31,836 bases of DNA, taken from positions 1 through 31,836 of the forward strand of contig CAZJWR010000045.1 in the NCBI GenBank assembly GCA_964549765.1, read 5' to 3'. Positions within the stretch are counted from its first letter, which is position 1. Each line of letters begins with the position of its first letter. Of this stretch, positions 7,020-14,460 are shown in pieces. The notes beneath the pieces are model-generated. The model ran no database searches, was not told where the DNA came from, and worked only from the letters and a program-made list of their open reading frames with translations. The DNA comes from CAZJWR01 sp964549765. GTDB lineage: Bacteria > Zixibacteria > MSB-5A5 > GN15 > JAAZOE01. Both the position numbers and the translations under genes were made by a program.

Positions 7020-9548
7020 TTACGGTATGATAGCCAGCCGGCCCCATCGTTCATGGCCGGTGGAATAAGAGACTTTGAAATAGTAAAAGCCGGTGGCGAC
7101 CATATCGCCCCGCCCGTTGTATCCGTCCCAAGATTCGAAATAGTCCGCTCCCCCCGCGCGATATTTATTCTCCGCCACGACGCGAACAAGATTCATGGCA
7201 AAATCATAGATTTTGACCGTGACCTCGGCGCTCTCGTCGACATGATAGTGAAGACTCAGGCGGCCGTTGTTGTTCAGCGGCGAATAGGGAACCGGCGCGG
7301 CGTAGACATCGTCGTTGGTGGAAGTCGGAGCGAACACGCGGGTGATGGCCCAACTGCTGTCGGGATTGAGATGCTTTATGGCCAGCCCCAACTCGGTGCC
7401 GACGAACAGCACGCTGTCGACGACTTCGACCGAAAATACCTCCGTATTCGCCGCGATCGTATCCGACGTGACCGGATCGATCAGCGCCTTCCGCTTCCAC
7501 GTATCCCACGGCGGCGGGGCGGAAAAGAGTCCCTCCGATGCCGCCACATACGCCGTTCCGCCGGCATCGAAAGCGAAATTCCAGGCCCGTATATTGGGCA
7601 GCGCCTCGTTCCAGGTCGCGCCGTAATCGGTGCTGAAACCGACGGCGTTTATTTGCGCTGTCGTATCCGGCACACGACGGCAGCCCGCCCAGAGTATAGC
7701 CGAGGTATCGTAGGGCTGCACCGCCAGCGCCACCACCCAATCTCCCGGCAAATCGACGTTTTCGTATCGCAGTCCGACGGCCAGGTCGTGCGTCAGCGGA
7801 TCAGTGTTGGCGATGAATATCCGCCACTCATTGGAAGCCACCCGGTACCCGAAGCCCCCGGTAGTGCCGGTAAACAGTTTGCCATTGATGATATCGACCG
7901 ACAGGAAGTCATAGCTGTCCAGGGTACGGCCCGAGGTCGGATCGGCAACCGTATATTTGGCGAGGCCGACCACCGAGGGAAAATTCAGACTTTTGAACAG
8001 CCCGATTGATGTCGCCAATGATGTCAGGTTTTCCGTTAGATAGGCATCATACAATTTGATATAGATGCCCTGCGTGGGACTGCCGACCAGAAAGCGGGTT
8101 AACCGCGTACTGTTCACGGCGTCGGGGTCAAGAAACAGCACGGCCGAGTTGCCGGCCGGAGTCTGCGGCTCCACGCCGATCCACGTAAACGAGGCGCTGT
8201 CGTTGTCCTGATGTCGAACGAATGACACGAATGACCCGGTACTATCATCTTCCGGAAAAGTCATGACGGTATCATAAGTGATCGTGAACGGCGGCGTGTA
8301 GGCCGCGACGACCAATCCCGCCTTCGTTCCCAGGAAGATGCTGTCGGGGGTCAGGTCGATCGAATAAACCTGATTACGCGGTGAGGACTGATCGCTGTCC
8401 GAGGGATCGATATAGAGGCGCTCCCACGTCGTCCCGGTGTCGGTCGTCCGATACAGCCCGCTGTCGCCGGCGGCAGCGTATAATACCGATTGAACCGAAT
8501 CGTCGCGCATGGCGAAGTCGTAGACACCGGAGGCCGGGCCGGAGAACAGACCGGCCGCATTCTGACTCCAAAAATCCGACGGGCCGACCGTATCCTGAGC
8601 CATAACCGTCCATTCCGAATCGGGATCGTCCCGGTAATACAAGCCGAGCCCGGAACTGTCAACCGGATCAAAGACGGCCGCCCATAGACGGTTTCCATAG
8701 ATCGCCAGATGTTCCACCAGATTGCCGGGCAGCCCGTTGGTCCGGTCGGTGGAATAAAACGTTTTCAGCAAGGTGTCAACCTGCGTGACGCCGCCGTCGT
8801 TGGCCAGGTAGATAAATCCACCCGCCGGGATGATGGCATATATCTTATCCCCGCCAAGCTTGATCCGCTTGGGAAGATAATAGAACTTGTTGATCCCGTA
8901 GGCCGAACCGCCGTAGATGATCAGCGAATCGGCGTGGGTCGTATCGGCGGCGCAGGAATAGTACCGTCCGGAATTGAGGTCGGGCCAATCGTCATAGGCC
9001 CAGTCGGCAGAATCGACCGGCGAGAAAAACAAATGCGTCCAGGTCGTATCCGATCCGTGCTTCACGATAAAACCGCCGTAAAAGCACGCCGCATACACGC
9101 TGCTGTCGGCTCCGGTCAGATCGTAGACCAGTTTACCGAAATCGGACGCTTCCGGCGGCCTGAACGTCTCCCACGTTCCGCCGCCGTCGGTGGAAAGGCT
9201 GATACCGTCGCCGAAAGGATAATTGATTCCTTCATAGGCTTCCGAATGGGAGCCGCCCACCCATACCTGCCCGGAACGACCGTACAATCCCGACGGCTGG
9301 TCCGAAGCCAGCCCGGGATTGGTCTCCGTGGTAAGCGTGTACCAGGTACGCCCCAGATCGGACGAATAGCTCAGCCCATGGCCGCTGGCCACCCAGACAG
9401 TGCCATCGTTGTAGAGAATATCGATGAATGAATTATTCAAAAGACCGGAATTGGGCGCGTCGGTCGAAAACATTTTCCAACCGAAACCGGGCCGGGCAAA
9501 CAGCAGGATGACGACTACGGACATTCCCAGAATTCGTCGTGCGCTCAT
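7020..9548 (-). CDS. Secreted Asp-box beta-propeller protein with FlgD-like C-terminal sorting domain
   Basis: An 842-residue exported protein. The signal peptide spans about 1-23. The body holds at least four Asp-box motifs of the S/T-x-D-x-G-x-T-W type: SSDLGRTW (62-69), STDGGGTW (119-126), TTDTGTTW (near 370) and STDYGATW (near 640). These are spaced as in sialidase-like or two-component-sensor-type beta-propellers. The last 90 or so residues, from YSPLNN (about 752), form a FlgD-like Ig fold: VTVKIYDFAMNLV, ESWDGYNGRGD, ATGFYYFKV. This is the domain used for type IX-like sorting in FCB bacteria. It ends in LAIIP instead of the RKM-x-LLK seen in the two proteases of this window. A strong AGGAAGG ribosome-binding site precedes the ATG. 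No catalytic residues can be assigned; a surface binding or adhesion role is a guess. Confidence 0.85.
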   Translation of the reverse strand: MSARRILGMSVVVILLFARPGFGWKMFSTDAPNSGLLNNSFIDILYNDGTVWVASGHGLSYSSDLGRTWYTLTTETNPGLASDQPSGLYGRSGQVWVGGSHSEAYEGINYPFGDGISLSTDGGGTWETFRPPEASDFGKLVYDLTGADSSVYAACFYGGFIVKHGSDTTWTHLFFSPVDSADWAYDDWPDLNSGRYYSCAADTTHADSLIIYGGSAYGINKFYYLPKRIKLGGDKIYAIIPAGGFIYLANDGGVTQVDTLLKTFYSTDRTNGLPGNLVEHLAIYGNRLWAAVFDPVDSSGLGLYYRDDPDSEWTVMAQDTVGPSDFWSQNAAGLFSGPASGVYDFAMRDDSVQSVLYAAAGDSGLYRTTDTGTTWERLYIDPSDSDQSSPRNQVYSIDLTPDSIFLGTKAGLVVAAYTPPFTITYDTVMTFPEDDSTGSFVSFVRHQDNDSASFTWIGVEPQTPAGNSAVLFLDPDAVNSTRLTRFLVGSPTQGIYIKLYDAYLTENLTSLATSIGLFKSLNFPSVVGLAKYTVADPTSGRTLDSYDFLSVDIINGKLFTGTTGGFGYRVASNEWRIFIANTDPLTHDLAVGLRYENVDLPGDWVVALAVQPYDTSAILWAGCRRVPDTTAQINAVGFSTDYGATWNEALPNIRAWNFAFDAGGTAYVAASEGLFSAPPPWDTWKRKALIDPVTSDTIAANTEVFSVEVVDSVLFVGTELGLAIKHLNPDSSWAITRVFAPTSTNDDVYAAPVPYSPLNNNGRLSLHYHVDESAEVTVKIYDFAMNLVRVVAENKYRAGGADYFESWDGYNGRGDMVATGFYYFKVSYSTGHERWGRLAIIP

Positions 9549-9658
9549 CTATGTCCTTCCTATAAAAATACCGCACACCCGAGATTCATCGAAGCAGGCG
9601 GCGGCATCACGACACAAAAAACCCATTATATAGACTGCGATTCGCACCTTATCGTTTG

Positions 9659-9687
9659 ATTATATTCTTCCTCCGTTCTCGTTGCAA
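9659..9687 (-). promoter_or_regulatory. Sigma70-type promoter for the propeller/barrel/dehydrogenase run
   Basis: TTGCAA (9687-9682), a 17-nt spacer and a perfect TATAAT (9664-9659) on the minus strand. The predicted transcript begins near 9652, giving a leader of about 104 nt before the ATG at 9548. A second TATAAT at 9630-9625 lacks a recognisable -35. Confidence 0.65.
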
Positions 9688-9709
9688 TCTATCGGTTTGG
9701 CGATCAAAG

Positions 9710-10639
9710 TCAAGCGGGAAATACCTCCCGCTCCAGAAAATCGAGCGCCATGCCGTGGCGGAGTCCCCACGGGGTCGCGCGGGCCTTTTTAATATCCAAT
9801 ACCTTAAACAAATAGCGGTACCAAAAGGCTCCGGCAAATATGATCTCGGCGCGCTTTTTATCGATCGTCAGCAATCGCCGACGGCCGGTCAGACTCATAT
9901 CGCCGAGCCGATCGACGGACTCATCGATATCATTGCGCGTCAGAATCACGCCCCGGCGTTTTTCCAACACCGAATCATCCTTGAGGGACGCCAGCGCCGT
10001 GGAAGTTCCGCCGACGAGATAGACCGGCCCGTGCATTCGCCGCCGCACCAGATCGATGCGCTTGTCGTATTTCGCGAGGCCGTGCTCGAAGGCCGGGAAA
10101 TCGCCCTCATTCACCTTCGACTGTGAATCGAATTTCTCGGTCAGGCTGACCGCGCCCTCGGGGAGCGACAGAAACGCCTGTCGCGTGCCGCCCCGATACA
10201 CCAGGAATTCGGTCGACCCGCCCCCCATATCGATCATCGTCGCCGCCCGGCTTTTCGGCAGCCGGCCGACGCCGCCCAGAAACGACAGGTATGCTTCCCG
10301 TTCCGGAGATAAAATGGAGACATGGTAGCCGAGTTCGCGCTGGAGCTGCTGCCGGATCTGGCGGCCGTTCCGGGCCAGGCGCAGCGGGCTGGTGGCGGCG
10401 ATAACGATATCCTCGGCGCCGTTTTGGATGGCATGGCCGATATGGCGGACAAGGATTTTCTTCAGATCGGCGTAGACTTCTTTTGTTATGACCGGCTTAT
10501 TGCGCCTCGACAAGCGACGGCCGATACGCGGCGAATGTCGCTCGAAATACGCCTCACGGATTTTGTCGCGACCTTTTGCTTCGAACAATGAGTACAGAAC
10601 CGAATTGGTGCCGATATCGATGGAGGCGATTTTGAGCAT
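9710..10639 (-). CDS. Ppx/GppA family exopolyphosphatase / guanosine pentaphosphatase-like protein
   Basis: A 309-residue member of the ASKHA-fold Ppx/GppA family, whose members hydrolyse polyphosphate or pppGpp. The N-terminal phosphate-binding loop is IDIGTNSVL (7-15). The second nucleotide/phosphate loop is DMGGGSTEF, with the conserved catalytic Glu being the one in GGSTE or the nearby EREAYLSF glutamate. A third glycine motif is VGGTSTALAS. The length matches the short single-unit form without the C-terminal HD domain found in long enzymes such as E. coli Ppx, so polyphosphatase and pppGppase activities cannot be told apart from sequence. It follows etfA after an 84-nt gap that contains a large hairpin. 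The ribosome-binding site is weak (GCGGGG). Confidence 0.9.
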   Translation of the reverse strand: MLKIASIDIGTNSVLYSLFEAKGRDKIREAYFERHSPRIGRRLSRRNKPVITKEVYADLKKILVRHIGHAIQNGAEDIVIAATSPLRLARNGRQIRQQLQRELGYHVSILSPEREAYLSFLGGVGRLPKSRAATMIDMGGGSTEFLVYRGGTRQAFLSLPEGAVSLTEKFDSQSKVNEGDFPAFEHGLAKYDKRIDLVRRRMHGPVYLVGGTSTALASLKDDSVLEKRRGVILTRNDIDESVDRLGDMSLTGRRRLLTIDKKRAEIIFAGAFWYRYLFKVLDIKKARATPWGLRHGMALDFLEREVFPA

Positions 10640-10675
10640 GATGACGATTACCCCGCAAGAGGTCGTTGTGATACA

Positions 10676-10714
10676 GCCCGAATGAGCGGACAGGGTCTTG
10701 TCCGATATTCGGGC
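10676..10714. repeat. Large two-part hairpin between etfA and the Ppx/GppA gene
   Basis: GCCCGAAT (10676-10683) pairs with ATTCGGGC (10707-10714). After a small internal loop CGGACA (10687-10692) pairs with TGTCCG (10699-10704) around a 6-nt loop. It begins about 10 nt past the etfA stop on the minus strand. No T-run follows, so a classical terminator is doubtful; transcript processing or attenuation is possible. Confidence 0.6.
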
Positions 10715-10723
10715 CGCACAGCA

Positions 10724-11683
10724 TTATTGCATGACTTCTTTGATTTTCTTGGTCAGGACCGGGATGACATCGAACAGGTCGCCGACTATTCCATAGGTGG
10801 CGATATTGAAAATCGGCGCATCCTTGTCGCGGTTGATGGCCACGATCGTTTTCGACGACCGCATCCCGACCAGGTGCTGGATCGCCCCGGAAATTCCCAC
10901 GGCAATATACAGTTTGGGATTCACCGTTTTGCCGGTCTGTCCGACCTGATACATGTATTCGACCCAGCCGGCGTCGACGATGGCGCGGGAAGCGCCGACG
11001 GCGGCGCCGAGACTGTCGGCCAGTTCCTCGATCAGTTTGAAATTTTCGGGTCCGCGAATACCGCGACCGCCGGATACGATGATATCAGCCTCGGTCAGGC
11101 TGACCTTGCTGCCGGCCTGGGTGTTGCGCCCGGTGACCTTGGCCTTCACCGTCAGCAGCGACGGATCGACACTCTCCTCGACGATTTCGCCGCCTGATTC
11201 ATCGGTGGCTTCCGGCATAGCCTTCGGTCTCAGGCCGACAAAAAACGGACCGGAGCTGTTGTTCTGTATGGTGAAAAAGACATTGCCGCCATATGCCGGC
11301 CGACGAGCTGTGACCGCATCCCCTTCCATCGAAAGACCGACGCAGTCGGACGCCATGCCGCCGCCGCAAAGCGCCGCCAGGCGGGCCAGCAGACCCTTGC
11401 CGTAGAAGGTCGCGCTGCCGATGACGACGTCGGGCTTTTCCCGATCGATCAGGCCTTTCAGAATCCGGGCGTAGGCTTCATCCTGAAAATAGCGCAATTC
11501 GGGATTGATAAAGGCGAAGACTTTGACCCCTTTGGCGGAAAGTCTTTGGGCTATATCACCGGCCTCACCGGCCAGAAGGGCGGTCGAAATTTCGCCCCCG
11601 AGGGAGCGAGCCGCGCCAATGGGCTCAAAGCTGATATTGGATAAAGAGTTTTCTTTTTGTTCGGCGATAGTCAGTATCTTCAT
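10724..11683 (-). CDS. etfA: Electron transfer flavoprotein alpha subunit (EtfA/FixB)
   Basis: A 319-residue EtfA. With EtfB it forms a heterodimer that passes electrons from acyl-CoA and other dehydrogenases to the quinone pool. The N-terminal ETF fold spans about 1-190. The C-terminal FAD-binding half carries the hallmark run SGGRGIRGPENF, then GASRAIVDAGW, QVGQTGKTVNPKLYIA and GISGAIQHLVGM, and ends NIATYGIVGDLFDVIP. The length is normal for EtfA. Its partner etfB is normally the adjacent upstream gene, but the 227 bp upstream are non-coding and the next gene is dusB, so the beta subunit must be encoded elsewhere. A perfect TTGACA at 11748-11743 lies upstream but lacks a matching -10 box. 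Confidence 0.95.
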   Translation of the reverse strand: MKILTIAEQKENSLSNISFEPIGAARSLGGEISTALLAGEAGDIAQRLSAKGVKVFAFINPELRYFQDEAYARILKGLIDREKPDVVIGSATFYGKGLLARLAALCGGGMASDCVGLSMEGDAVTARRPAYGGNVFFTIQNNSSGPFFVGLRPKAMPEATDESGGEIVEESVDPSLLTVKAKVTGRNTQAGSKVSLTEADIIVSGGRGIRGPENFKLIEELADSLGAAVGASRAIVDAGWVEYMYQVGQTGKTVNPKLYIAVGISGAIQHLVGMRSSKTIVAINRDKDAPIFNIATYGIVGDLFDVIPVLTKKIKEVMQ

Positions 11684-11910
11684 CGTAATCTACGTATCCT
11701 TTCCGCGGGAACCGGAGCGGTCCCGAATCATCATCCTCTTGTTGTCAAGAACGGCATCGGCGGTAAGCCAAACTCCCCATCGCGGTTGAATGCTGTCTCG
11801 GCAACCGATCTCATCCACATGATCACCTGCGATTGTGCAGAATATAATACGGAGTCGGTATCGCGCCAAACTGTTTTTTGCGGGAATTGCATGGCCCCTG
11901 ACCGCCCCGG

Positions 11911-12912
11911 TCATTCGTCAACAGTTTTCACATGATTATCGGACAGATCGATTCTGCCTCGGCGATAATCGTCGAGCAGCGTTTCCAGCTCGGCAATGGT
12001 GGTCATGGCGAATGCCCGGCGGCGGACATTGGCCACGCCCGGCCAGCCTTTGGCGTACCAGGCCACATGATGACGCATCTTGAACATGGCTCGCGTTTCG
12101 CCGAAGGCATCCAGCAACATGCGGGCATGTTCCATCATGACGGCTATCTTGTCGTCCAGGCTCGGCGGCGGCGGATTGACGCCGGTGCCCAGATAAGCAT
12201 TGACTTCTCGAAATATCCACGGATTTCCCATCGCCGCGCGCCCGATCATGACCGCGTCGCAGCCGGTCATGTCCATCATCCGGGCGGCGTCCTCGCCGGA
12301 CCGAATATCGCCGTTGCCGATTACCGGAATAGAGACGGTTTCCTTAAGATGCTTGATATCCTCCCAGCAGGCCCGTCCGGCGAACTGCCCGGCGCGCGTT
12401 CGGGCATGGAGCGTTATGGCGGACGCGCCCGCCTCCTCGCAGGCCGTACCGGCTTCGGCGAAAATCTTGCTGGTTTCATCCCAACCCGACCGCAGTTTCA
12501 CCGTCACCGGTACATCGCCGGCCGCAACCGTGGCAGAAACCAATTCCCGGGTTAACCCCAAATCTTTGAGGACCGCCGCCCCGCCGTTTTTCCTGACCAC
12601 CTTTTTTACCGGGCAGCCGAAATTCAAATCGATTATGTCAGGCTTTCTTTCAGAGACAATTCGGGCGGCCCGATGCATGATTTCCGGATCAGCTCCGAAC
12701 AATTGGACGCCGATTGGGCGCTCGTCGTCGCCGAAATTGACCAAGTCCTTGGTTTTCTTGTCGTTATAGGCGAGGCCATGGCTCGAAATCATCTCCGTAT
12801 AGACGACCGCGGCCCCGAAACGCCGCGCAAAAATCCGATACGGCCGGGTGGAAATACCGGCCATCGGGGCGCAGAAGACCCGGCCCGGGATGTTTAAGTT
12901 TCCAATCTTCAT
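11911..12912 (-). CDS. dusB: tRNA-dihydrouridine synthase (DusB type)
   Basis: A flavoenzyme that reduces specific uridines in the tRNA D-loop. The FMN-binding TIM barrel begins with APMAGISTRPYR. The catalytic cysteine is C100 in DLNFGCPVKKVVRKNGGAA, followed by TVKLRSGWD, ITLHARTRAGQFAG and IGNGDIRSGEDA. The phosphate-binding end of the barrel is CDAVMIGRAAMGNPWIF. The frame is open upstream to 13008, but the ATG at 12912 is the start: it begins the family's usual N-terminus, and a good promoter overlaps the would-be extension. With the predicted transcription start at or beside that ATG and no Shine-Dalgarno sequence, the transcript may be leaderless. The protein is 333 residues. It is divergent from the FHA gene. 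Confidence 0.95.
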   Translation of the reverse strand: MKIGNLNIPGRVFCAPMAGISTRPYRIFARRFGAAVVYTEMISSHGLAYNDKKTKDLVNFGDDERPIGVQLFGADPEIMHRAARIVSERKPDIIDLNFGCPVKKVVRKNGGAAVLKDLGLTRELVSATVAAGDVPVTVKLRSGWDETSKIFAEAGTACEEAGASAITLHARTRAGQFAGRACWEDIKHLKETVSIPVIGNGDIRSGEDAARMMDMTGCDAVMIGRAAMGNPWIFREVNAYLGTGVNPPPPSLDDKIAVMMEHARMLLDAFGETRAMFKMRHHVAWYAKGWPGVANVRRRAFAMTTIAELETLLDDYRRGRIDLSDNHVKTVDE

Positions 12913-12918
12913 GCCGAC

Positions 12919-12947
12919 AATATAAAGGAAGTATCCGATTTTGGCAA
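12919..12947 (-). promoter_or_regulatory. Promoter of dusB, apparently leaderless
   Basis: TTGCCA (12947-12942), exactly 17 nt, then TATATT (12924-12919) on the minus strand. Both boxes match the sigma70 consensus at five of six positions. Only 6 nt separate the -10 box from the ATG at 12912, so transcription should begin at or within a base or two of the start codon. Confidence 0.7.
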
Positions 12948-13022
12948 TATGGCATAAGTCGTTACGCGCGCCACTATTAAGCCGAAGCGCGAGACGATGT
13001 TTGGTCAAGGAAGGAGCCCGAA

Positions 13023-13712
13023 ATGCCAGAAATTGTAATCAAATTCAACGACAAGGTCATCGAGCGCGTTGTTACCGAGAAGAAAAGGGTCACCATCGGC
13101 CGGACTAAAGACAACGATATCGTGCTGGAGAATAGAGGTGTCTCGCGCAAACACGCCCAGATCGAATTCAACGACGGCTCGGCCATTGTTATTGACAACG
13201 AATCTCTCAATGGTACCTTTGTCAATAACCGCCGGGTTTCAGAGGAATTGCTCCGCGACAGCGATGTCATCACCATCGGTAAATACGCGCTGGAATTCCA
13301 TACGGTGAGCGAGCGACCCGACCCGGCCAGCCAGATGGACGGAACCATGATCCTCAAAACCAAGCAGCAGCAGCAACTGGTGGAAAACGATCGCCTTGAG
13401 CGGGAGATCGTATCCCGCGCCGGAGGTTCGGTTCTGCTCGGTCTGGAAAACACCGAAGTTGCCGAATTCAAAATCGAGCGGGAAGTCACGACCATTGGAA
13501 AGGCCAAATTCGTCCACGTCCGGGCCAGGGGATTCATGATCTCCGGTATCCAGGCGAAAATCGTCAAGGAAGGCGAGAATTACTTCCTCGTGAATCTCGG
13601 GCGGAGCGGCAAGACCAAAGTCAACGGCGAGGCCGTCGACCGGATTCAGCTGAAAAACAGCGACATCATCCAGGTGGGAAAATCGAGTCTCCGCTTTGTC
13701 GAGGGAAGTTGA
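13023..13712 (+). CDS. Tandem FHA domain protein
   Basis: A 229-residue cytoplasmic protein with two forkhead-associated domains, which bind phosphothreonine peptides. FHA1 (about 5-95) has all core residues: G26-R27 in IGRTKDND, S41 and H44 in SRKHAQ, and N63 in NGTF. FHA2 (about 145-228) keeps the fold's framework (TTIGK, VNGEAV, IIQVGKSSLRF) but has Lys in place of the core Arg and MISGIQAK where S-x-x-H is expected, so it probably no longer binds phosphothreonine in the usual way. The linker holds DGTMIL (T108), a hydrophobic-flanked threonine that could be a kinase site. An AGGAAGGAG ribosome-binding site precedes the ATG. It is the first gene of a cluster with a phosphoesterase (3-nt gap) and a Ser/Thr kinase, a logical writer-reader arrangement. 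Confidence 0.92.
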   Translation: MPEIVIKFNDKVIERVVTEKKRVTIGRTKDNDIVLENRGVSRKHAQIEFNDGSAIVIDNESLNGTFVNNRRVSEELLRDSDVITIGKYALEFHTVSERPDPASQMDGTMILKTKQQQQLVENDRLEREIVSRAGGSVLLGLENTEVAEFKIEREVTTIGKAKFVHVRARGFMISGIQAKIVKEGENYFLVNLGRSGKTKVNGEAVDRIQLKNSDIIQVGKSSLRFVEGS

Positions 13713-13715
13713 TCA

Positions 13716-14444
13716 ATGCGAATTGCCGTCATCTCGGATGTTCATGCCAACCTCGAAGCCTTAACGGAGGTGACGCAGGACATCGAACGGAGTAATATCG
13801 AGCGAGTGTTTTTTCTCGGCGACGCCGTGGGATACGGCGCCGACCCGGACCGGTGCATCAAGCTGGTCTGCGATCTGTGCGAAATCAAGCTGCTCGGTAA
13901 TCACGACTATGTCGCCATGGGCCTGGAGAGCGCCGATGGGTTCAATCTCATGGCCAAAGAATCGATCATGTGGACGCAGAAAACGCTCAAGCGGAAATCG
14001 ATTGAGCGTCTCAGCGATTTCGAGATGGAAGCCACCTTTCTCGATTTCTACATGACCCACGCTTCGCCGGAACATCCATGGGAATGGAATTATATTTTCA
14101 CCGATCTCGACGCGCAGCGGGCATTCGAGGCATTCACGCAAACGTTTTGCCTGATCGGACATTCCCACATACCGGGAATATTCGCGCGGCGGCCCGACGG
14201 TTCGATCGAATTCGATTCACCCGAATCCCTGACCGCGCAGCCCGATCACCGCTATATCGTCAATGTCGGATCAGTGGGACAGCCGCGCGACGGCAACCGC
14301 GACGCCGGCTACGTTCTCGTCGACACGGAAACGCTGCATTTCGAATTCCGTCGAATCCCTTACGATCTGGCCGCGGCTCAAAAGAAAATGCGTAAAGCGC
14401 AACTACCGGAGTTTCTGATCTCCCGCCTTGCAAGCGGGCAATAA
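13716..14444 (+). CDS. Calcineurin-like metallophosphoesterase (YfcE/MJ0936-like)
   Basis: A 242-residue protein of the calcineurin-like phosphoesterase superfamily. The di-metal centre is complete: D8 and H10 in SDVHAN, D36 in LGDAVGYG, N62 and H63 in GNHD, a histidine in YMTHASP, and GHSH in the C-terminal half. The order D-x-H, GD, GNHD, H, GHSH and the sequence GDAVGYGADPDRCI resemble the YfcE/MJ0936 branch, whose members hydrolyse phosphodiesters or phosphomonoesters. The natural substrate cannot be read from sequence. It begins 3 nt after the FHA gene and ends 16 nt before the kinase start codon, so the three are very likely co-transcribed. Opposing the kinase as a phosphatase is possible, but this is not a recognised protein Ser/Thr phosphatase subtype. 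Confidence 0.9.
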   Translation: MRIAVISDVHANLEALTEVTQDIERSNIERVFFLGDAVGYGADPDRCIKLVCDLCEIKLLGNHDYVAMGLESADGFNLMAKESIMWTQKTLKRKSIERLSDFEMEATFLDFYMTHASPEHPWEWNYIFTDLDAQRAFEAFTQTFCLIGHSHIPGIFARRPDGSIEFDSPESLTAQPDHRYIVNVGSVGQPRDGNRDAGYVLVDTETLHFEFRRIPYDLAAAQKKMRKAQLPEFLISRLASGQ

Positions 14445-14460
14445 TCATGTGAGGCTCGTC

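Noticed and set aside
7007..7189. N-terminal extension of the PorV/PorQ-like gene to 7189
   Set aside because: It overlaps the upstream gene by 170 nt and would bury a clean signal peptide that has a strong ribosome-binding site just before the ATG at 7006.
7020..9548. Repeated Asp-box motifs as a possible DNA repeat or CRISPR
   Set aside because: The motifs repeat at protein level only, with irregular spacing and variable DNA; no direct repeats with spacers are present.
11743..11748. Perfect TTGACA upstream of etfA
   Set aside because: No acceptable -10 hexamer at 16-18 nt downstream; probably chance.
12913..13008. N-terminal extension of dusB to 13008
   Set aside because: The extension contains the promoter and is unlike any Dus N-terminus.
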